IMG/VR virus record: IMGVR_UViG_3300042389_000329
Span: 1-64,000 of that record
Direction: 5' to 3' (one strand)
Length of the DNA stretch: 64,000 nt
Origin: a virus
Shown here piece after piece: positions 44,812-52,671 of this stretch (position 1 is its first letter; each line of letters opens with the position of its first letter). Both the position numbers and the translations under genes were made by a program. The notes beneath the pieces were generated by a model that saw only the letters and a program-made list of their open reading frames with translations, was not told where the DNA came from and did no database searches.

Positions 44812-45318
44812 TTAAGAACAACCCTCACACTCACCACTGCTGGTGCAATTGGTGGTTGATGTACATGGATATATGGTTAGAGAAAATCCTGTTGGAATGG
44901 ATGGTGAACACACTTGTGTATTCAACCCAGCTCCCAGTGAATATGTTTCAGGTTCCACCTTACCACAATCCACATAGGTATAATTTAGAGGACCGCCAGT
45001 CTCATTCAAGATGTGGTAGCACAAACACTCAAGAGGAGCAGCTGTGGTAGTAGTGGTGGTTGTACTACTTGATGTAGTGGTAGTTGTACTACAATCACCT
45101 CCAACTGTAATATCTATGTAATTGGTACACAACCCATTATCAGACATCACTCTTATAATAGTGGTTCCATTTGGAACTGAGGATGTTAAATATCCTGCTA
45201 GGAGAGACGCCTTACTCACCCCTGTTTCAAAAGCTGATACAAACCCATCAACATCTGAGTAGAGATTGAATGGGCCTGTATCAGTTCCAGCTGTTGTTAA
45301 TGTTATTATTACAATCAC
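44812..45318 (-). CDS. Poly-Thr-linked small surface protein with cysteine domain
   Basis: 168 residues in two small domains joined by a Thr/Ser run. Residues 1-75 are beta-rich (TLTTAGTDTGPFNLYSDVDG; TTIIRVMSDNGLCTNYIDIT). Then CSTTTTTSSSTTTTTTTAAP leads into a cysteine domain LECLCYHILNETGGPLNYTY with further Cys (YPCTSTTNCTSSGECEGCS) to the end. The same C-x-C-Y...N-x-T domain follows poly-Thr in the giant tail protein and in the next gene. It is the last gene before a strong terminator. Likely a displayed virion protein; the Thr tract could be O-glycosylated or act as a stiff spacer, which is inference. Confidence 0.65.
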   Translation of the reverse strand: MIVIITLTTAGTDTGPFNLYSDVDGFVSAFETGVSKASLLAGYLTSSVPNGTTIIRVMSDNGLCTNYIDITVGGDCSTTTTTSSSTTTTTTTAAPLECLCYHILNETGGPLNYTYVDCGKVEPETYSLGAGLNTQVCSPSIPTGFSLTIYPCTSTTNCTSSGECEGCS

Positions 45319-45324
45319 AAGTTA

Positions 45325-45825
45325 TTAGATTAACGTTGTTGTTGTAGTGGTGGTTGGACATGCTCCAACATTTGCAAGGCTAACACCAGGCACTGGAGGC
45401 ACAACTACTGTTCCTGTGCAAGCACAGATGTAGATGGTGCTAGGACCAGCAACAGATGTTTGTACAAACACTCCACCACATGCATAATATGTAATATCAA
45501 CACTAGAAACAGTGGAATTTGTTACAGAGTAGAACTCACAAGAAGGACATGCAATTGTTGTTGTAGTGGTAGTTGTAGAGCTAGTGCTTGTGGTAGTGGT
45601 AGTGGTTGTTAAACTATTTACCAGTGTTTGAAGAGCTGTAATTTGACTCTGCAAATCACAAACCTCTTCATCTATTTTTTGTAAAGACACAGTCACTGTA
45701 TCACATGCATGAATTCCTGTACAAGGCAGATTAGGGCCACTATAGCACACATTATCTGTTGGTGTACATGGAACATTACAAGGATCTACAACAGGAGCGT
45801 AGTTAGGTTGATTGCAACAAGACAT
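45325..45825 (-). CDS. Fibre-like protein with docking motif, coiled coil and poly-Thr-linked cysteine domain
   Basis: 166 residues. The N-terminus holds a Cys-rich version of the shared docking motif (VCYSGPNLPCTGIHACDTVT, ~27-46), followed by a short coiled coil (SLQKIDEEVCDLQSQITALQ) that would trimerise it, then TTTTTTSTSSTTTTTTT, then a cysteine domain opening CPSCEFYSVTNSTVSSVDIT and closing ACPTTTTTTTLI. It thus combines both recurrent modules of the window in one short chain, in the order anchor - coil - linker - knob. It probably forms a short trimeric fibre on capsid or neck. It sits between the collar-domain fibre gene and the other poly-Thr gene. Confidence 0.7.
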   Translation of the reverse strand: MSCCNQPNYAPVVDPCNVPCTPTDNVCYSGPNLPCTGIHACDTVTVSLQKIDEEVCDLQSQITALQTLVNSLTTTTTTTSTSSTTTTTTTIACPSCEFYSVTNSTVSSVDITYYACGGVFVQTSVAGPSTIYICACTGTVVVPPVPGVSLANVGACPTTTTTTTLI

Positions 45826-45845
45826 TATATAATTATTTTAAACTA

Positions 45846-46970
45846 TTAAGGAATATACATGATGTAGTAACAACCAAGACCAGGTTGGAAGTTAGAGTGA
45901 GCTAATCCTCCTCCTGTAGAAGAAATTGCTTTATCAGTAATGGTGATACCAGTTGTTTTGGAGTTAGTGATTCCAATATCAGGAGTTCCTGCTGCACCAG
46001 CTAAAAGATAACTAGAATTATCACCATAAGTCTTTTCTTTGGCAATTGGAGTGGTTGCTGTAATAGTTACACCAGTTCCTGATAATACTGTAAAGTGGGT
46101 GTGTCCAGGATCACTAATTTGAGGATCTGTTGTGTGCGTGTGAGCAGGAATCTGAGCAGTGGTGAGTACAATAGAGTTAGCTCCTTGTGCCCCTAATAAT
46201 GTATAAGTGGGATTTCCAGCAACCGAAGGATTAACAGCAGGGTTCATAGGTCCTCCACCCATGGTGTTATCTGTAACACCAACACCTACACGCCCTCTTT
46301 TATCAGGGGTACCATTGTTACCATTACAGAGGTAGATTTTATCCCAAGCACCAAGACCTTTACCACTGGTATCAAAGTTACCACTTATTGTACCATAGTA
46401 TTCAACAACAGTGAAAGGCACCATTCTATCCTTGTAGGAAGCAGGAGGAGCAGGTGGTGTACAAGCTGCCACCAAAGCACAGAGCTCTGACTTCTTTACA
46501 TAATTAGTTTCAACATCCAACACAAATGCATCAAAATCAACAATGTGTGCACAAAGCTTTGTAATTACTGCCTGAAGGATGGCATGAGTTCCAGAATTAG
46601 AATCTACACCAGTGAGACATCCCACCGTGTAAGGTCCTTCTAGTGCAGCAAAGTCACCTTCTAGTGTAGTGAGTCGTGTGTCAAGCTCACAAACAGCCTT
46701 GATGATGGCACTAATTACATTGGGAAGTGTAAGGTCTTCACAAGCAACCAGGTTTTTATTTACAATATCACATATGATTGCGGGGTTGATGGTCAAGTTG
46801 ATTCCTGTACCATCTAGTGTAGAGGTGAGAAACTCAATCAGTGCTTGTTCAACATACGAAAGAGAATCACCATTTTTGATTCCTAGAATGGCAACATCAA
46901 CTCCTGTATATCGTACGCATTGATCGGAAACAATCTCTGCACATCCATTAAAACAATTAGAACAAGACAT
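45846..46970 (-). CDS. Head/tail fibre with tail-collar domain
   Basis: 374 residues. N-terminal docking motif (CVRYTGVDVAILGIKNGDSL, ~18-37), then helical/coiled segments (VCELDTRLTTLEGDFAALEG). From about residue 190 a collar-type domain begins: VVEYYGTISGNFD, then AWDKIYLCNGNNGTPDKRGR, the classic W..C.G..GTPD.RGR motif of phage short-fibre collar domains. PAHTHTTDPQISDPGHTHF may bind metal through the His pairs, and the end is NFQPGLGCYYIMYIP. Probable receptor-binding or capsid-decorating fibre, trimeric. Strong family match for the C-terminal domain; attachment point on the virion is unknown. Confidence 0.85.
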   Translation of the reverse strand: MSCSNCFNGCAEIVSDQCVRYTGVDVAILGIKNGDSLSYVEQALIEFLTSTLDGTGINLTINPAIICDIVNKNLVACEDLTLPNVISAIIKAVCELDTRLTTLEGDFAALEGPYTVGCLTGVDSNSGTHAILQAVITKLCAHIVDFDAFVLDVETNYVKKSELCALVAACTPPAPPASYKDRMVPFTVVEYYGTISGNFDTSGKGLGAWDKIYLCNGNNGTPDKRGRVGVGVTDNTMGGGPMNPAVNPSVAGNPTYTLLGAQGANSIVLTTAQIPAHTHTTDPQISDPGHTHFTVLSGTGVTITATTPIAKEKTYGDNSSYLLAGAAGTPDIGITNSKTTGITITDKAISSTGGGLAHSNFQPGLGCYYIMYIP

Positions 46971-47237
46971 TTATTTAGAATTTAGAATTTTAACTCTGCT
47001 TGCAATCATGTTTACAGTGAATGCAGCGGCATAATTTGGATTACAAAGTTTGTAAACAAGAATTCTCCTGTAGTTGAGCAAGTCTAACATTGCTCCTCCA
47101 GGTACGGGTTGGTTCAGAATGTAAACAATATTGTTGTATAGATTACCTGCTAGATTGGCTAGCTTACAATCTATTTCAGCAATAAGTGCAGGAATACTAG
47201 CGCACTCTGGACAGCTGGTAAGCCTTGGTGATAACAT
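46971..47237 (-). CDS. Small structural-block protein, function unknown
   Basis: 88 residues, MLSPRLTSCPECASIPALIA. A CPEC pair is followed by a mostly helical, hydrophobic chain (EIDCKLANLAGNLYNNIVYI; LDLLNYRRILVYKLCNPNYA). Its start overlaps the end of the 50-residue Cys-rich gene by 41 bases and its stop abuts the next gene, so the three are probably translationally coupled. Lying in the fibre/neck cluster, it could be an adaptor or fibre assembly factor, but nothing in the sequence names the function. Confidence 0.6.
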   Translation of the reverse strand: MLSPRLTSCPECASIPALIAEIDCKLANLAGNLYNNIVYILNQPVPGGAMLDLLNYRRILVYKLCNPNYAAAFTVNMIASRVKILNSK

Positions 47238-47349
47238 TTGTTATAATTTTTCGTCCTTGTTTAGTAGCTGCATTACACAGTCCACAAAGACCGTTAATCA
47301 ATTGACATCCACACCCAACGTTAGCTCCACAATTTCGACACTTTGCCAT
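47197..47349 (-). CDS. 50-residue Cys-rich (zinc-ribbon-like) small protein
   Basis: A short frame starting at ATG 47349, just after the stop of the 187-residue gene, encodes MAKCRNCGANVGCGCQLING followed by LCGLCNAATKQGRK and ends in TAG at 47197-47199. The spacing C-x2-C...C-x-C...C-x2-C (six Cys within about 22 residues) is typical of a zinc-binding ribbon, and I recognise this CRNCGANVGCGCQL pattern as a conserved tiny gene in crAss-like structural blocks. It fills what would otherwise be a 113-base gap and overlaps the following gene's start by 41 bases. Function unknown. Confidence 0.75.
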   Translation of the reverse strand: MAKCRNCGANVGCGCQLINGLCGLCNAATKQGRKIITNVITKAYQLSRVR

Positions 47350-47350
47350 A

Positions 47351-47914
47351 TTAGTAGAAGTTTATTACGTAGTTATTTCCAGAGCATCCGCAGTTGTTCT
47401 TGAGGAAGTTGTTAAGCATCATGTCAGCTTGATTATACAACTTCATAGCCTCATTCGTAGCACAATTGTTAGCTGCAGCTATAGATCCTTGGATGAAGAA
47501 GTATATGGAGGTGAGGTCCACCTTAGCTTGGGTTTTGATAGCTCTATCACATTCCATCATATCAAGCTTCATGAAAGCGTTATCAAATTTCTCTTGTAGC
47601 TTATCCACACGCATGATGGACTTCTCTACGAAGTTTTTATATGCAGGGGCTACAGAATACCTTAAATGATAAACCCCGTCAGGTAGTGGTTGGTCCACTC
47701 CTACAGGGCTAAGTCCTAGATTTGATGTAGTGAATACATTAAAGTCATTAACACTGAACGGTTTAATCACCACTCCAAAACCAGGAACATTGATTTCAAT
47801 AGTTGCTCCAGAAACAACAGGGGGATCTGTAGGATAGACAGATGCATCAGCAACACCTAGTGTTTGTACATTGTACGTAGGAATTACTAATATATCTAAT
47901 TTTATATCTGTCAT
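47351..47914 (-). CDS. Structural-block protein, beta-rich N-domain and helical C-domain
   Basis: 187 residues. Residues 1-95 are beta-rich (TDIKLDILVIPTYNVQTLGV; ATIEINVPGFGVVIKPFSVN). Residues 100-187 form long helices (VDKLQEKFDNAFMKLDMMEC) ending NNCGCSGNNYVINFY. The two-part build suggests a connector, with a globular domain on a surface and helices that pack in a ring or trimer. It begins a small cluster downstream of a strong hairpin (47931-47971), so it may be transcribed separately from the gene to its right. I recognise it as a conserved structural-region protein, function not known. Confidence 0.6.
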   Translation of the reverse strand: MTDIKLDILVIPTYNVQTLGVADASVYPTDPPVVSGATIEINVPGFGVVIKPFSVNDFNVFTTSNLGLSPVGVDQPLPDGVYHLRYSVAPAYKNFVEKSIMRVDKLQEKFDNAFMKLDMMECDRAIKTQAKVDLTSIYFFIQGSIAAANNCATNEAMKLYNQADMMLNNFLKNNCGCSGNNYVINFY

Positions 47915-47930
47915 GTTGCTTCAAATAAAT

Positions 47931-47971
47931 AAGCCAGAGGATCTGAGTTTGTATCCTCTCACCTCTGGCTT
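47931..47971 (-). terminator. Hairpin downstream of the 395-residue gene
   Basis: Perfect 10-base inverted repeat AAGCCAGAGG (47931-47940) / CCTCTGGCTT (47962-47971). On the minus strand it is followed by ATTTATTT. It lies 33 bases after the stop of the 395-residue gene and 17 before the next start. The loop contains GAGGAT, which could pair with the right arm in an alternative fold. Confidence 0.7.
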
Positions 47972-48003
47972 AGGTTAATATAATATTTGTATCTATTCTA
48001 CTA

Positions 48004-49191
48004 TTACGGAATCAGAGTTGATGTGGTAGTAGTAGAAGGCCATACAGTGGTGGTGGTAGATGTAGTGGTGATACAAGAGTTATCAGCAGTTACAGCGCCC
48101 AGACCAGCAACAAGAACAGCCTCAATGAGTCCACCGATAGGATTAGCAGAACCATTGCTTTGTGTTTGAGGAACAGCAAGGATTACAGTGCTATCTTCAT
48201 AGATGTAGTCACCCCACTGATACTCAGACTTGTTATACTCGTTGAACTTGATGTAATAACTGTCATAAGTAACACCGTCACTTACCCAGCTTTCAAAGTT
48301 CTCGTTGTAGCCATTCATTCTGTAGAGGTGCTTCAAGTAACCAGCTTGGTAGCTGTAGAAGTTCTTCTCCAGTTGAGCAATCTCAGCAGAAGTACCAACA
48401 GCGTAAGAAGAACGCTGGATAATCACTGGATCAGCTACAGTGTTACAAGGATCTGCTACAATGAAGTCAGCAGTTGTTGCAGGTCCACTAAACACGAATG
48501 TACGGAACCACATACGGTCATACTCGAAAGGAAACGCTGCTACATCACAAGGCTGACCATATTTGGTAAGAGGCTTACCAGTGATACGCAAGAAAGCGTT
48601 TTGGTCGTTACCAATTCTCTGGAACTGATAGAAGTCAGAGAAAGTGATGTTGTCAGGATTGTTACCAGGAGCTTGATAGTTCAAATGAATGATGATGTCA
48701 TCAATCAAAGCAGGTACATCCACGATATCACAAGGATCACCACCGCAATCGCAACAAGGTGCATTTACAGTTACTGAACGAGTGAAACCGTTGAAATACA
48801 GGGTATCCAGGTAGCTAGAGTGAGCACGAAGTGTTAAGGTAACAATGTCACCACACTGTACGTTCCAGTTTACCACATCTGTAACCTGAGTTACAGGAGT
48901 AGGACAACCTTGTACTTTGTACCACTGAGTCACGTTGCTGTTGCAACCAGTTCCTGAGGGGCAGCCTTTAATTTTATCTGAACGCTTAGAGCCTTGCAGA
49001 TAAGTGTTTGTACGGCCCTGCGCAATATAGAAATAGGGAGCTGCAGCGATATTCGCAGCAGTGGCAAGTGTGTAATCATTTCTGAAGATACCCACCTGGC
49101 CAGCGCTCAAGTTTTGCGTAGATCCAGAGCTAGGAAGCGCAGTTTGTCCTACTGGTACTACGAAGAGCGTAGTTAATGAAAAATCAGCCAT
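48004..49191 (-). CDS. Probable abundant capsid/neck-associated protein with poly-Thr tail
   Basis: 395 residues, MADFSLTTLFVVPVGQTALP. Several Cys pairs occur in the middle (CPSGTGCNSN; APCCDCGGDPC), suggesting metal or disulfide stabilisation. The body is beta-rich; the C-terminus is CITTTSTTTTVWPSTTTTST then LIP, a bare poly-Thr tail without the cysteine knob that follows such tails elsewhere in the window. Codon choice (CGT and other strongly used codons) resembles the capsid gene, and a strong hairpin follows the stop, both suggesting high expression. Candidate auxiliary capsid or head-fibre protein; assignment rests on context only. Confidence 0.6.
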   Translation of the reverse strand: MADFSLTTLFVVPVGQTALPSSGSTQNLSAGQVGIFRNDYTLATAANIAAAPYFYIAQGRTNTYLQGSKRSDKIKGCPSGTGCNSNVTQWYKVQGCPTPVTQVTDVVNWNVQCGDIVTLTLRAHSSYLDTLYFNGFTRSVTVNAPCCDCGGDPCDIVDVPALIDDIIIHLNYQAPGNNPDNITFSDFYQFQRIGNDQNAFLRITGKPLTKYGQPCDVAAFPFEYDRMWFRTFVFSGPATTADFIVADPCNTVADPVIIQRSSYAVGTSAEIAQLEKNFYSYQAGYLKHLYRMNGYNENFESWVSDGVTYDSYYIKFNEYNKSEYQWGDYIYEDSTVILAVPQTQSNGSANPIGGLIEAVLVAGLGAVTADNSCITTTSTTTTVWPSTTTTSTLIP

Positions 49192-49221
49192 TTTGCTTTA
49201 TTTTAGGTGATTAAAAAATAT

Positions 49222-49953
49222 TTATTCGTTTGTCTGAATTCTGTATATCGAGTTTTGTACAGCGGATTGATTCTCAGTGTACATTGCTAGGTTTTGTACT
49301 GTTAAGTCTAACAGTTCATCCTCCAGATAAAGTTCAAGTTCGCAATCTTCGTCAAATGATGGTTGGCCATCTAACATTACATATCCTGTCTTATTGATAT
49401 ACTTAGGATATCTCATGTAAGACATATATATCTTACTAGGAGTGAAGGTACCATCTGTGAAGATGGATATTTCATCTGTCGAAAGGAAGTTGAAAGTCTC
49501 TTGATATTCAAAAGAAGGCTTATAGTGAGTGTTGTTCAAAATGAACTGTAAGTCACCGTGCTTAGCCAAGTCCCTGTTAATCCAGATCTTTCTGTCCTTA
49601 CACACCCCTTTGTCAGCTAGTACATATGCATCAATATAGAACATGTACTTAGGAACAAGTAGGTGCAGATTAGCAAACCATTGATTTAGTTCAGCGTTCT
49701 TGAGGGTGAGATCAAGAGGTTGACTGTTGTAAGTGACCACTAAGCTTTGGAGGTCCTCATAACGCTTCTTAAAAGCATCGAGTCCCATCCCACTCACCAC
49801 ACTAAAACCATCAACCTTTTGTTTTATCAGCTTAATCTGGGCCTCATTGAGAGCCAGAATTTTATCTTCTAAGTTTATTTGCTGGTGTATGTTGGTCGAT
49901 AGTTTATTTAGTTTTTGGTCAATCTTATATAATAAACTATCTACTGGTATCAT
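49222..49953 (-). CDS. Structural protein downstream of capsid (neck/adaptor candidate)
   Basis: 243 residues. The first 70 residues are helical/coiled (LLYKIDQKLNKLSTNIHQQI), then mixed alpha/beta (MFYIDAYVLADKGVCKDRKI; FTDGTFTPSKIYMSYMRYPK). The C-terminus is acidic then helical (CELELYLEDELLDLTVQNLA). It overlaps the 322-residue gene by four bases (ATG inside the preceding end), indicating translational coupling. In crAss-like phages one or two uncharacterized genes in this place encode neck or head-completion proteins; the same is inferred here. No catalytic motif. Confidence 0.6.
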   Translation of the reverse strand: MIPVDSLLYKIDQKLNKLSTNIHQQINLEDKILALNEAQIKLIKQKVDGFSVVSGMGLDAFKKRYEDLQSLVVTYNSQPLDLTLKNAELNQWFANLHLLVPKYMFYIDAYVLADKGVCKDRKIWINRDLAKHGDLQFILNNTHYKPSFEYQETFNFLSTDEISIFTDGTFTPSKIYMSYMRYPKYINKTGYVMLDGQPSFDEDCELELYLEDELLDLTVQNLAMYTENQSAVQNSIYRIQTNE

Positions 49954-50918
49954 AGAGCAGCTAATTTCTTAGTTTTCAACTTACCTTCGAGAGTGAGGAG
50001 CAAGTCCTGGTTATCATCGTCAGCAAGCAGCTTAATCAAATCATCTTCGTCCTTAGCTACTTCAAACTCACCCTCATAAATTTTACCATTTGGTCTTGCC
50101 CTATAGATAGAATGTGTGAGAGCTTGTTTCACTAAGTCCTTGATATGGAGTAAGTTATCCTTCATATCTGCAAAGCGTGTGAACACTTCGACAGGATTTA
50201 ACCCTTGATACTTACCGTTTTTAAACTCGGTTTGTTTGAGGACATTATCTACAAGGTTGTAAACAGCTTCCTCTTTAGTATCATCAGTTACAGGTAAGCC
50301 CAACAAGCGAGCCACTTTTCTTTTTCTCTCAGGCGTCATAGTGTCAAACTTGACAATAGCCTTGTTGATAAGTTGCTTCTTCTTGAACATCACTGCGTTT
50401 TCAATATCCTCGTCAGCCACATAAAACTGTGTATCTGCAGGAAACTCACCACGCTCCCAAGCTTGATAAGAGCTTGCAATTGTGGGGTGAACACGCAACC
50501 AAGAGAAGGCTAATTCCTGAAGAGGAATAGAAAGATCAAAGAAGTTGTCTCCATCTAACAGCTTTACAGGCTGTACGTGCAATGAATCATTTGAAGATGT
50601 AGACATTCCATAGTTCCAGAAACTAGAACGAGGACCTAAATCAACATCACCAAGTGCAGCTTGTAGCTTATTTTTAAGATTTGTTACACGCTCAGTTTCC
50701 ATCTCTCTTTCAAGAGGATCAGAGATTCTGCGTATGTAAGCAGCCTCAGGATCAATACCTGTACGATACTTACCATCAAGTTCTTTGTAAGGATACTTAA
50801 ATACCCCTGTTCCAGGGATACGTGTAAGCCCTCTTAAAGAAAGGCCACCTTGCATTGTTTGAAGTTGAGAGTTGTTATACTCCTTCTTAAGTGTTGAGAT
50901 TTTACCTAACTTACCCAT
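49950..50918 (-). CDS. Structural protein encoded next to major capsid protein
   Basis: 322 residues, starting MGKLGKISTLKKEYNNSQLQ. The N-terminus is basic and flexible; the middle contains LSIPLQELAFSWLRVHPTIA and YQAWERGEFPADTQFYVADE, then a helical, basic region (TPERKRKVARLLGLPVTDDT). It is the first gene after the capsid gene, separated by 170 bases of strongly structured sequence. By position it could be an auxiliary capsid or head-completion protein. I recognise it as a conserved neighbour of the capsid gene in crAss-like genomes but know no function. Confidence 0.6.
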   Translation of the reverse strand: MGKLGKISTLKKEYNNSQLQTMQGGLSLRGLTRIPGTGVFKYPYKELDGKYRTGIDPEAAYIRRISDPLEREMETERVTNLKNKLQAALGDVDLGPRSSFWNYGMSTSSNDSLHVQPVKLLDGDNFFDLSIPLQELAFSWLRVHPTIASSYQAWERGEFPADTQFYVADEDIENAVMFKKKQLINKAIVKFDTMTPERKRKVARLLGLPVTDDTKEEAVYNLVDNVLKQTEFKNGKYQGLNPVEVFTRFADMKDNLLHIKDLVKQALTHSIYRARPNGKIYEGEFEVAKDEDDLIKLLADDDNQDLLLTLEGKLKTKKLAAL

Positions 50919-50945
50919 ATGTAGTTTATTTATTTGGTTTATTTG

Positions 50946-51053
50946 CAGAGATGTGAGGACCGAACCTCATGGCAATTAAGAATTCTCCTAATTCCCATCT
51001 CTGTAGTTTGAGAAGAGCACCCCCACCCTGAAAGTGGGGGGCGATCTCTTCTC
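50946..51053 (-). ncRNA. Two strong RNA structures downstream of the capsid gene
   Basis: First (minus-strand order): GAGAAGAG/CTCTTCTC (51053-51046 with 51017-51010) enclosing CCCCCAC/GTGGGGG. Second: an 8-base closing stem CAGAGATG/CATCTCTG (51003-50996 with 50953-50946) that encloses two hairpins, GGAATTA/TAATTGCC and TGAGG/CCTCA with a TTCGGT loop, giving a Y shape of 58 bases. No T-run follows the first hairpin, so a simple terminator is unlikely; mRNA protection or processing after the capsid cistron is possible. Confidence 0.55.
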
Positions 51054-51088
51054 GGTAGGTTATAAGAACAGCGTGAGCTGTAGTCTTA

Positions 51089-52642
51089 TTAGAATTGTGG
51101 GATTTCTTCAATCAACACTGTACGAGACAGGTCCTCAATGAATACATCACAACGATCCTTCATCCAGATTTCGTATCCTGGGAATTTGTTCGCAGAGCTC
51201 ATACCCTGAGACTTAGCAAAGCCTAAGTGGTGGCGAGTTCCATCGATATATCCCCAAGTCATAGAAGGAGCACCCTTCATACGCACCTCACGGATGTTAT
51301 TAACCATAGAGCCATCAGACATAGGACTTACGTCAAACACCATGAATACAGGAGTTGACTTCTTGTTCTGTCCAAACTCTAGGTTAGATTGAGGAAGGTC
51401 AAGTTCCTTCAGGTGAATCAGTTCAACACGACCAGTCTCACGAGTTACCATTGCATCGAATGCAAAGTTGTAAGTGATGTGTTGTCCTTCTCCCTGCATG
51501 TAACGGTTTCCGCTATCAGCCATGAAGGTAAGACCGCTATTCAAAGCGTCTGTCTTCAAAGCTTGTTGGAACACGTCAAAACCTGCTTCGTTAGTGTACA
51601 TTTTAACACGACGGTCTTTAACATCCACACGACGATAGAACAGGTCACCAAACACAGAACGAATCAGGTTGGCAGTAAATTCACCACGGTTGTATTGAAC
51701 CAGGTTACCGTTGTTACGCATGCGGTGATAAACACCAGCAGATGTACGCTTAAGTTCTTGCTTAGATCCGTTGGTCTTTACAGTACCAGGACGAGACCAA
51801 ATCATACGCTTAACTTTCAACTCAAGCATAGACTTACGCATCCAGAACTCAATAAATGGCTCCCACTTAACATCGTTACGAGTTAAGGGAAGTTGGTTAC
51901 GACGCTGAGGTGCATATACAAGGATATCCAAAGGACGTCCTGCAGAGTCACGCATCATTTTGTCATCAGCCCACTCAGTGATTTTGTGCTCAAAACCATA
52001 TGCAGAACCCAAAGATTCAAACATAGTGATTTGCTCACCCAAACGAGGAAGACCTAACAAATCTTGATCGAACTCACCAATTGCAGCATCAACCAACTCA
52101 AGCTCGATACCTACTTGTAAGAAGGTAGAACTTACGAAGTCTACAGTTGGGTTGTCTGTAACAAGTGTGAAGCTATAAAGGAATCCCATGTTCCAAGGAA
52201 CGGGGTCCTTAATAACATAGAAGCGAGGACCATACTGACGAGAACCTACAGACACAATAGCGTTCTTAGAGAACTCATTAGTGTCGAGGACCAGTTGGAA
52301 CTCTTGACCATCGATACCAGGCTTGCTCAACTCAAGAGTTGAGTTAGGTACGTCGATGATTTTGGGGAATTTGTAGGGAACAGCTACTTGCCATTTCCAA
52401 GCATCGCTATTATTATCAATGTAATAAGGCGTGCTTTTGTTGATCATGTCGAGAAAGTCATTGCTGTACAGAGAGCTCTGTGTATAGAGGCTGATGATTT
52501 TCTTGTCGTAATCAGCAGGCTCAGTTGAGTGAAAGCTCTCCAGGTGGTTAGCGTCAGTTAGCTTACCTACAGCACGCTTGTCCATAGAAGCGACACGAGC
52601 ATACGTGAAGCCAGTTAGACCTGGGATTGTTTGAATTGCCAT
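51089..52642 (-). CDS. Major capsid protein (HK97-fold, crAss-like)
   Basis: 517 residues, MAIQTIPGLTGFTYARVASM. Length, position (scaffold just upstream, neck proteins downstream) and overall look match crAss-like major capsid proteins. Segments such as FYVIKDPVPWNMGFLYSFTL and LGLPRLGEQITMFESLGSAY are recognisable. The gene's codon choice (frequent CGT, AAC, TAC, GGT) differs from the cargo genes and points to very high expression. Its upstream gap is only 29 bases, so it is probably read from the promoter ahead of the scaffold gene. Downstream are two strong RNA structures (50946-51053) that may stabilise the capsid mRNA. HK97 fold is inferred from family, not visible directly. Confidence 0.85.
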   Translation of the reverse strand: MAIQTIPGLTGFTYARVASMDKRAVGKLTDANHLESFHSTEPADYDKKIISLYTQSSLYSNDFLDMINKSTPYYIDNNSDAWKWQVAVPYKFPKIIDVPNSTLELSKPGIDGQEFQLVLDTNEFSKNAIVSVGSRQYGPRFYVIKDPVPWNMGFLYSFTLVTDNPTVDFVSSTFLQVGIELELVDAAIGEFDQDLLGLPRLGEQITMFESLGSAYGFEHKITEWADDKMMRDSAGRPLDILVYAPQRRNQLPLTRNDVKWEPFIEFWMRKSMLELKVKRMIWSRPGTVKTNGSKQELKRTSAGVYHRMRNNGNLVQYNRGEFTANLIRSVFGDLFYRRVDVKDRRVKMYTNEAGFDVFQQALKTDALNSGLTFMADSGNRYMQGEGQHITYNFAFDAMVTRETGRVELIHLKELDLPQSNLEFGQNKKSTPVFMVFDVSPMSDGSMVNNIREVRMKGAPSMTWGYIDGTRHHLGFAKSQGMSSANKFPGYEIWMKDRCDVFIEDLSRTVLIEEIPQF

Positions 52643-52671
52643 TTTGTTATCCTTTTGTGTTTATGAAAAAA

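Noticed and set aside
50946-51003. Possible tRNA on the minus strand (closing stem plus TTCGGT loop arm)
   Set aside because: Only 58 bases, no room for an anticodon arm, loop of six instead of seven. Kept only as a structured RNA.
50926-51111. 61-codon minus-strand frame between capsid gene and next gene
   Set aside because: It starts inside the capsid gene in another frame and runs through the two strong RNA structures; composition is not protein-like.
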